Assembly: GCF_024055715.1 (NCBI RefSeq)
Contig: NZ_JAMXMV010000005.1
Span: 62,001 to 126,000 of the forward strand
Length of the DNA stretch: 64,000 nucleotides
Direction: 5' to 3'
Origin: Actinoallomurus soli
GTDB lineage: Bacteria; Actinomycetota; Actinomycetes; Streptosporangiales; Streptosporangiaceae
Both the position numbers and the translations under genes were made by a program. This document shows, in pieces, positions 58,376 through 64,000 of the stretch (position 1 is the first letter of the stretch; each line of letters starts with the position of its first letter). The notes under the pieces are model-generated. The model worked only from the letters and a program-made list of their open reading frames with translations, ran no database searches and had not been told where the DNA came from.

Positions 58376-59500
58376 ATGACGCGTCACGTCACGATCATCG
58401 GCGCCGGACTCGGCGGCCTCACGCTCGCCCGCGTCCTGCACGTCCACGGGATCCCGGCCACCGTCTACGAGGCAGAGCCCTCCCCGACGGCGCGCGCGCA
58501 GGGCGGCATGCTCGACATCCACCACCACAACGGCCAACCGGCCCTTCGGGCGGCGGGCCTGATCGAGGAGTTCCACGGCCTCGTCCTGGAAGGCCGCCAG
58601 GCGTCACGGGCCCTGGCCCCGGACGGGACCGTTCTGTTCGAGGAACACGACGACGGCACGGGTGGACGCCCCGAGGTGATGCGCGGTGAGCTTCGGCGGA
58701 TGCTGCTCGACTCGCTCCCGGCCGGCACCGTCCGGTGGGGGCACAAGGCCGGCGGCGTTCGTGCCCTCGGCGAGGGCCGCCACGAGGTGACCTTCGCCGA
58801 CGGCACCTCCGTCGTCACGAGCCTGCTGGTCGGCGCGGACGGCGCGTGGTCACGGGTCCGGCCGCTGCTGTCCGACGCCGTACCCGAGTACGTCGGCATG
58901 TCGTTCATCGAGACCTACCTGTTCGACGCCGACACCCGGCATCCGGCCGCCGCGAAGGCCGTCGGCGGCGGGACGATGTTCGCGCTCGCGCCGGGAAAGG
59001 CGATCCAGGCCCACCGGGAGAGCGGCGGGACCCTCCACACCTACGTGGCGCTCCGCAAACCGCAGGACTGGTTCGCCCGCGTCGATCTCACCGATCGCGC
59101 CGCGGCCACCGCGCGGATCGCGCGGGAGTTCGACGGCTGGGCACCGGAGCTTACCGCGCTGATCACCGACGGTGACACCGCACCGGTCCTGCGCCCCCTC
59201 TACACCCTGCCCGGCGGGCACCGCTGGGATCGGGTGCCGGGCGTGACCCTGCTCGGCGACGCCGCCCACCTCATGCCCCCGTCCGGCGAAGGCGCCAACC
59301 TGGCCATGTACGACGGCGCCGAACTCGGCAAGGCCATCGCCGCGCACCCCGACGACATCGAGGCCGCGCTCACCGAGTACGAGCAGGCCCTGTTCCCCCG
59401 CAGCGCCGCGGAGGCCGCCGACGCCACCCACCTCTACGAGCTCATGTACGGCGACGACGCGCCACACAGCCTGATCGACATGTTCACCGCGCATGAGTAG
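58376..59500 (+). CDS. FAD-dependent monooxygenase, TetX-like
   Basis: 374-residue group A flavin monooxygenase. FAD motif GAGLGGL at 9-15, DG-type motif LLVGADGAWSRVRP, and GD motif GVTLLGDAAHLMPPSGEGANLAMYDGAEL. Closest in kind to TetX-type enzymes that hydroxylate tetracyclines and to other aromatic hydroxylases; I cannot say it confers resistance. AGGAGGAG precedes the ATG at 58376. Controlled by the adjacent TetR. Confidence 0.9.
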   Translation: MTRHVTIIGAGLGGLTLARVLHVHGIPATVYEAEPSPTARAQGGMLDIHHHNGQPALRAAGLIEEFHGLVLEGRQASRALAPDGTVLFEEHDDGTGGRPEVMRGELRRMLLDSLPAGTVRWGHKAGGVRALGEGRHEVTFADGTSVVTSLLVGADGAWSRVRPLLSDAVPEYVGMSFIETYLFDADTRHPAAAKAVGGGTMFALAPGKAIQAHRESGGTLHTYVALRKPQDWFARVDLTDRAAATARIAREFDGWAPELTALITDGDTAPVLRPLYTLPGGHRWDRVPGVTLLGDAAHLMPPSGEGANLAMYDGAELGKAIAAHPDDIEAALTEYEQALFPRSAAEAADATHLYELMYGDDAPHSLIDMFTAHE

Positions 59501-59686
59501 CCGCTCACCCGGAATCGGGCTGAGCCCGATGTCGCTCATCGCCTGACCATAACCTGATGAGGCGATGTCCTGGCTGGTCCTGATGGTCCCAGGAATGACA
59601 GGAACTTCTCCGCATGTCGCCCGGCAAATAGCGTTTTCCGCGGATCTTTCACATCGATCCTTTCTTTGTGAGTGAGGAGAAGTGCG

Positions 59687-60478
59687 ATGGCGGATAGCGA
59701 GGCGGGGGCCGGTCGAGACGGCGCCGTCCGGCGGGTGGCGATCGTGACGGGTGGGAGCCGGGGCATCGGCCGATCGGCGGTGCTGGACCTGGCCGCGCAC
59801 GGAGTCGATGTCGTCTTCACCTACAACTCCGAGGCCGGCGCTGCGGACGAGGTGGTCGCCGAGGCGCGCAAGCATGGACAGCGGGTCAGTGCCCTGCAGT
59901 TGGACGTGAGCGAGGTCGACACGTTCGGCTCCTTCGTCGAGGAGGTGCGCGCCGAACTCACCGCGTGGGGCACGGACCGATTCGACTACCTGGTCAACAA
60001 CGCCGGGATCTGGCACACCGCCTCGTTCGCGGACACGACACCGGAGGATCTCGACCGGCTCTACGCCGTCAACGTGCGGGGAGTCTTCTTCGTCACGCAG
60101 AAGCTCATCCCGCTGCTCCGGGATCGGGGACGGATTGTGAACCTGTCCTCGGGGCTCGTGCGCTTCGTGTTCCCGGGCAAGGCCGCGTACGCGATGAGCA
60201 AAGGCGCGATCGAGCCGCTGACCAGGTACCTCGCCGCCGAACTCGCCCCGCGCGGGATCAGGGTCAACACCCTGGCTCCCGGCGCGACGGCGACCGACTT
60301 CAGCGGCGGCGTCATCCGGGACGACCCGAACTACCGCAAGCGTGTCGGGGAGATCACCGCGCTCGGCCGCCCGGCCGAGCCGCAGGAGATCGGCTCGGTG
60401 GTCGCCGCACTGCTGTCCGACGACATGCACTGGATCAACGGCGAGCGAATCGAAGCGTCCGGCGGCATGCGGCTCTAG
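59687..60478 (+). CDS. SDR-family oxidoreductase
   Basis: 263-residue classical SDR: TGGSRGIG nucleotide motif, NNAG, catalytic Ser in VNLSSGLVRF, YAMSK Tyr/Lys pair, C-terminal NGERIEASGGM. Close to 3-oxoacyl-ACP reductase/glucose dehydrogenase-like enzymes. GAGGAGAA is placed correctly for the ATG at 59687; an in-frame GTG 15 nt upstream is less likely. About 43 bp before the amidohydrolase gene, so probably co-transcribed. Confidence 0.9.
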   Translation: MADSEAGAGRDGAVRRVAIVTGGSRGIGRSAVLDLAAHGVDVVFTYNSEAGAADEVVAEARKHGQRVSALQLDVSEVDTFGSFVEEVRAELTAWGTDRFDYLVNNAGIWHTASFADTTPEDLDRLYAVNVRGVFFVTQKLIPLLRDRGRIVNLSSGLVRFVFPGKAAYAMSKGAIEPLTRYLAAELAPRGIRVNTLAPGATATDFSGGVIRDDPNYRKRVGEITALGRPAEPQEIGSVVAALLSDDMHWINGERIEASGGMRL

Positions 60479-60520
60479 CCCCTGACCACACCCACATCAT
60501 CCAGCGAGGGAACCTGAGCC

Positions 60521-61561
60521 ATGACCAGCACGACAAGACAACGAGTCATCGCCGTCGAGGAGCACTTCGTCACGGAACGCTATTGGAACCAGACCGAGAA
60601 CCTTGCGGTGGCGCCGGGCGAGGAGATCGAACAACAATTCGTCCTCAACTTCGTGCAGAACCCGCGGATGCGCCCGCGGCTCAGCGACATCCCTACGCGA
60701 CTGGCCGAGATGGACGCGGCCGGCGTCGACCTCTCGGTCCTGAGCCTCAACCCGCCCGGTGTGCAGATCTACGCCGACGCTGCCCGTGCGACGTCGCTCG
60801 CGCGCGATATGAACGACACGCTCGCGGAACTCATCCGTCGGTACCCAGGGCGATTCGCGGGCCTCGGCGCCGTCGCGCCGCAAGATCCTGAGGCCGCAGC
60901 CACTGAGGTGAGCCGAGTGATCGGGAAGCTGGGGTTCGGCGGAGTCCTCATCGGATCCCACACCCACGGCCACTACCTCGACGAGCCGGACATGGAGCCG
61001 TTGCTCGCGGCCCTCGAGCATGAGAACGCCACGCTGTACCTGCATCCGCGCTCGCCCAGCCCGCAGATGCTGGCCCCGTTCACGGACTACGGCATGGTCG
61101 CAGCACTGTGGGGATTCCAGGCCGAGGTCGGAACGCACGCGATCAGGCTGATCATGAGCGGTGTGCTCGACCGCCACCCGAACCTGAAGATCGTGCTAGG
61201 CCATCTCGGAGAGGGACTGCCGTTCTGGCTCTGGCGACTGGACAACATCTACGAGAAGACCCTTGGTTGGGCCGGCGACCTACTCGGCATGGTGAAGCTG
61301 GAACTCAAGCCCAGCGAGTACGTACTGCGCAACTTCACTCTCACCACCAGCGGTATGTGCGACCAGGACGTCTTCGCCTACACCCTGCGCAAGGTCGGGG
61401 CGGAGCGGCTCATGTTCGCAGTCGACTACCCGTACGAGGACAGTCACGTCGCCACCGAATTCCTGGATGCGGCCGACCTCACCGCCGAGCAGCGCGCCCT
61501 TGTGAGCCATGCCAACGCGGAGCGGCTGTTCCGCATCCCAAATACAGATCCACGCGAATGA
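60521..61561 (+). CDS. Amidohydrolase 2 family protein (ACMSD / resorcylate decarboxylase type)
   Basis: 346-residue TIM-barrel metal enzyme related to aminocarboxymuconate-semialdehyde decarboxylase and gamma-resorcylate decarboxylase. Metal and catalytic candidates: Glu in AVEEHF, His in LYLHPRSP, His in VLGHLGEG, Asp in FAVDYPYED. Non-oxidative decarboxylation or hydrolysis of an aromatic acid fits the surrounding monooxygenase and SDR genes. ATG at 60521 with GAGGGAACC before it. Codon use is less GC-biased than the rest of the window. Confidence 0.85.
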   Translation: MTSTTRQRVIAVEEHFVTERYWNQTENLAVAPGEEIEQQFVLNFVQNPRMRPRLSDIPTRLAEMDAAGVDLSVLSLNPPGVQIYADAARATSLARDMNDTLAELIRRYPGRFAGLGAVAPQDPEAAATEVSRVIGKLGFGGVLIGSHTHGHYLDEPDMEPLLAALEHENATLYLHPRSPSPQMLAPFTDYGMVAALWGFQAEVGTHAIRLIMSGVLDRHPNLKIVLGHLGEGLPFWLWRLDNIYEKTLGWAGDLLGMVKLELKPSEYVLRNFTLTTSGMCDQDVFAYTLRKVGAERLMFAVDYPYEDSHVATEFLDAADLTAEQRALVSHANAERLFRIPNTDPRE

Positions 61562-61819
61562 GACGAGCCGGCCGCTGTCCGATCCAACACACCGCCGTAG
61601 ACGGCGTGCCGCCACGAGGCGCCGTACCGGCCCCCCGGGACGTTGCTGGGACAGCAGGGGACCGGGCTGCAACGACCTCGGAGCACCTGGAGGCGAGCAG
61701 GGCCTGTGCACGTAGGGTACGGGGATGGGCCGGGCCCGGCAGGCGCCTCCCAACCCGGCCCGCGCATGCCGCCATTACTCGATGACTACCCGAGACCTCG
61801 CTGCGACGGCCGTTCGAGC
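61562..61819. other. Intergenic region
   Basis: No credible gene. Part of a roughly 900-bp stretch (61562-62474) with less GC-biased composition between the amidohydrolase and patatin genes. Confidence 0.4.
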
Positions 61820-62167
61820 TCAGCCGGTGGAGGCGGTCACGGTGGTGTTGGCGTCGAGTTCGCTGCCGGTCGGCTTGGCGTCGCCGCTGTGCGCGACGAC
61901 GAAGTCCTCGCCCAGCACATCCTTGGCCACCCGCAGATGATCGAGGTCTGGCTCTCCGCACTCGGCGACATGGCCATCGATGGCCTTCATGATGCGCTCC
62001 ACCGTGCCGTGGTCGTGCCCCAGGCGCTGCTCGGCGTAGACGGCCACGCCCAGCTTGAGCAGCAGTTTCTGCGCGCGCCGGTGCTCGTTCCACTCCTCGA
62101 TGGCCTCGACGCCGATCGTGCCGTGTTCGACGGCGGCGGCACAGCCGGTCGGGTCACCGCGGCGAGA
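61820..62167 (-). pseudogene. Unrecognised coding relic, possibly 5'-truncated
   Basis: Open frame of 115 codons that looks protein-like throughout (GTIGVEAIEEWNEHRRAQKLLLKLG, YAEQRLGHDHGTVERIMKAIDGHVAECGE, AKDVLGEDFVVAHSGD) but has no convincing start. A GTG at 62047 gives 75 residues without a ribosome site. The same frame continues upstream beyond a TGA (62168-62170) with STDFIVATTRRLYTGKIL, which also looks protein-like. A nonsense-broken or truncated gene is the best reading; no family recognised. Confidence 0.4.
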
Positions 62168-62170
62168 TCA

Positions 62171-62474
62171 GAGAATCTTGCCGGTGTAGAGACGACGGGT
62201 TGTCGCGACGATGAAATCCGTAGACGAGTCGCCGTCGCCGATCGGCGCATCGGCCAGAGGCTCTCGAACAGCGGCCGGACGACTTAGACCAGCATCAACG
62301 CCGCACGAGGGTTGGCTGCCGGATCGAGCCGACGTCCGGGGGAAAAGTGGGGGGATGGCTCCGTGCCCCCTCGGACCCATGCGCAGCGTAGGTTCGAGCC
62401 CATGTCCTGCCATCTCAGCCACGGTGCGTCGATCGAGCACGGCGACTACCTCACCCCGCCGGCCTCGTGACCCC
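62171..62474. other. Possible relic region
   Basis: Contains the minus-strand fragment reading DFIVATTRRLYTGKIL and otherwise nothing convincing on either strand. Lies just after the patatin gene stop. Confidence 0.3.
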
Positions 62475-63347
62475 TCACGCCGATCCGGAACCGGGTATCA
62501 GGTGACGGACGGCGTCGGCCTCGTGGCGGCCCTGGGCGCGGCCCGCGTGTGCCGCGGCATCCCGGACCGATGGGTCGAGGGGATTGGGGCCCATCGCGGC
62601 GAGGGACGCCTCGTCAGGGTGGATGACCGTGACGGTGGAACCCCGGCCGCGCAGCTGTTCGACGACCTCGTCCAGCGGGCCGCCCCAGGGCGGGACCGGG
62701 GCGTCGGCGGGGACGGGGGACAGGATGAGGACGCGGTCGTATCCCAGCGCGAGGTCGGCGTTCTCGTTGGAGTGGGCGCCGCCGTCGACGTACTTGCGGC
62801 CGTCGATGGAGACCGGAGGCCAGATCCCGGGAACGGCGCAACTGGCCGCCACCGCGTCGACCAACCCGACGCCGGACGCCGGGTCGAAGATCCGCCGCTC
62901 GCCCGTCTCCGCGTCGACGGCGACGATGGCGATCGGGCGTTCCGGCCAGTCGAAGGACGGCAGACGTGAGGCGATGGCCTCCCGTCGTTCCTTCTCCGGG
63001 ACCGTACGGGCCTCTCGCGCCCACGCGCCGATGCGGCGGCGCATCTCCAGCGCGTCCTCCGCCCCCGCCATGACCTCCGCGATCGTCGAGGCATAGGCGG
63101 GCAGGTCAAGCTCGGCGGGGATCTCACGCGCCTGCAGCGCGGGGTCGACCTGCCGCCGGAACAGCTCCTCCAGCGGCAGGCCACTGCCCACCTGGGCGGT
63201 CACGGCGGATCCGGCCGACGTGCCGACGATCAGATCGGCGCCGAGCACGCCGGCGCCGGCGTCCGCCAGGCCCACGAGGACCCCGGTCTCCCAGGCGATC
63301 CCCGCGACGCCGCCGCCCCCGAGGACCAATGCGCTTCGTACGGTCAT
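62475..63347 (-). CDS. Patatin-like phospholipase
   Basis: 290-residue lipid acyl hydrolase: oxyanion loop GGGGVAG at 10-16, nucleophile elbow GTSAGS (Ser near 45), and dyad Asp in VDGGAHSN. No signal peptide or membrane helix, so probably cytoplasmic. Acts on phospholipid or other acyl esters; the natural substrate is unknown. ATG at 63347. Confidence 0.9.
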   Translation of the reverse strand: MTVRSALVLGGGGVAGIAWETGVLVGLADAGAGVLGADLIVGTSAGSAVTAQVGSGLPLEELFRRQVDPALQAREIPAELDLPAYASTIAEVMAGAEDALEMRRRIGAWAREARTVPEKERREAIASRLPSFDWPERPIAIVAVDAETGERRIFDPASGVGLVDAVAASCAVPGIWPPVSIDGRKYVDGGAHSNENADLALGYDRVLILSPVPADAPVPPWGGPLDEVVEQLRGRGSTVTVIHPDEASLAAMGPNPLDPSVRDAAAHAGRAQGRHEADAVRHLIPGSGSA

Positions 63348-63485
63348 GTCCCCATCCTGACGTCCGGCCCCGGCCGGGCGCTTCCGCGTCCGTGGTGATC
63401 GTTCTCACGGCGTGCGCCGGGAATTCGCCCGACCGGCGGCGTGGGGTAGGTTCGAACGCGGTTCGGTTCGTTCCCTGGAGCGCAG

Positions 63486-64000
63486 ATGACCCTCAGCTCG
63501 CCCGCCGACGTCCGTGAGCGTCTCGCGGCCGTCGACTACCTGGCCGACGACGCGATCGCGACGACCGTCTACCTCGCCGCCGCGCTCGGCAAGCCGCTCC
63601 TGGTCGAGGGCCCCGCCGGGGTCGGCAAGACGGAGCTGGCCAAGGCCGTCGCCTCGATCACCGACGCGCGCCTCGTACGGCTCCAGTGCTACGAGGGCCT
63701 CGACGAGGCGCGCGCCCTGTACGAGTGGAACTACAAGAAGCAGCTGCTGCGCATCCAGGCGGCCGGCGACCAGTCGTGGAGCGCCACGCACGACGACATC
63801 TTCAGCGAGGAGTTCCTGCTGGAGCGGCCGCTGCTGACCGCCATCCGGCGCACCGATCCGACGGTCCTGCTGATCGACGAGATCGACAAGGCGGACGTCG
63901 AGGTCGAGGGACTGCTCCTGGAGGTGCTGTCGGACTTCCAGGTGACCATCCCCGAACTCGGGACGATCACGGCGGCGCGCCGGCCGATCGTCGTGCTCAC
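63486..64000 (+). CDS. MoxR-family AAA+ ATPase (partial, runs off the window)
   Basis: First 171 codons of a MoxR-type ATPase: MTLSSPADVRERL start, Walker A GPAGVGKTE, Walker B LLIDEIDKAD, and the family sequence YEGLDEARALYEWNYKKQLLRIQ. MoxR proteins act as chaperone-like activators, often with a von Willebrand A-domain partner encoded downstream, which would lie outside this window. GGAG lies before the ATG at 63486. No stop before 64000. Confidence 0.92.
   Translation, partial: MTLSSPADVRERLAAVDYLADDAIATTVYLAAALGKPLLVEGPAGVGKTELAKAVASITDARLVRLQCYEGLDEARALYEWNYKKQLLRIQAAGDQSWSATHDDIFSEEFLLERPLLTAIRRTDPTVLLIDEIDKADVEVEGLLLEVLSDFQVTIPELGTITAARRPIVVL

Noticed and set aside
58376-59500. Tetracycline-resistance gene tet(X)
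   Set aside because: The fold and motifs are TetX-like, but this is shared by many aromatic hydroxylases; nothing in the sequence proves tetracycline as substrate.
62386-62400. GGTTCGAGCCC, resembling a tRNA T-arm
   Set aside because: No matching acceptor, D or anticodon stems are found at the right distances upstream.

Overview
The window is high-GC actinomycete DNA. Mycothiol-dependent isomerase-type and DUF664 DinB proteins, a complete conservon (cvnA-D), actinobacterial c-di-AMP (ydaO-type) riboswitches before cell-wall hydrolases, class II DAHP synthase and strong GTG use all point to Actinomycetota. The gene mix suggests a mycelial group such as Streptosporangiales/Thermomonosporaceae; the family-level placement is inference. 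I saw no rRNA, tRNA, CRISPR array or prophage. Two pseudogene relics and a transposon-type TnpB gene lie among otherwise ordinary chromosomal genes.

Layout. 0.1-4.2 kb: an SDR gene with an internal deletion, a mycothiol-dependent DinB protein, a lipoprotein, homogentisate dioxygenase and a small secreted protein. 4.2-9.7 kb: an oligopeptide/nickel-type ABC importer operon (binding protein, two permeases, fused double ATPase) with a visible promoter. 9.8-17.2 kb: conserved hypothetical, repeat-bearing lipoprotein, M50-like protease, DegT-type PLP enzyme, a membrane-tethered PstS-like protein and a TPR protein with a gamma-glutamyl-ligase-like C-terminus. 17.3-23.3 kb: DAHP synthase, then two cell-wall hydrolases (NlpC/P60 and CHAP), each behind its own c-di-AMP riboswitch, and a GH64 glucanase. 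23.7-26.7 kb: GntR/FadR regulator, two redox enzymes and a decayed sigma-factor locus.

26.9-37.2 kb is the most unusual block. Six tightly coupled minus-strand genes encode a GrpE-like factor, an Hsp70 without a lid domain, a large helical/fibronectin-like protein, a zinc-ribbon GTPase, a GAP1-type GTPase-associated protein and a membrane GTPase. It matches the double-GTPase/GAP1 class that comparative genomics has proposed as NTP-dependent conflict systems; to my knowledge its function is not established by experiment. A TnpB gene with a rearranged RuvC site follows (37.6-39.0 kb) and ends 7 bp from the stop of the cvnD GTPase gene of a conservon (39.0-43.4 kb).

43.7-52.1 kb is a polyamine-type ABC uptake operon. 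It has two paralogous binding proteins, one ATPase, two permeases and an aminobutyraldehyde-type dehydrogenase, and begins with a CbiX-like protein. 52.1-56 kb holds two GNAT acetyltransferases, an aldo/keto reductase divergent from a LysR regulator, and a DinB protein. 56-61.6 kb is a TetR-controlled aromatic/flavin-oxidation locus. Three near-identical palindromes separate TetR from a TetX-like monooxygenase. A second monooxygenase gene downstream of TetR is broken by a ~246 bp local inversion. An SDR and an ACMSD-type amidohydrolase complete the locus. The window ends with a relic region, a patatin-like phospholipase and the start of a MoxR ATPase gene running off the edge.
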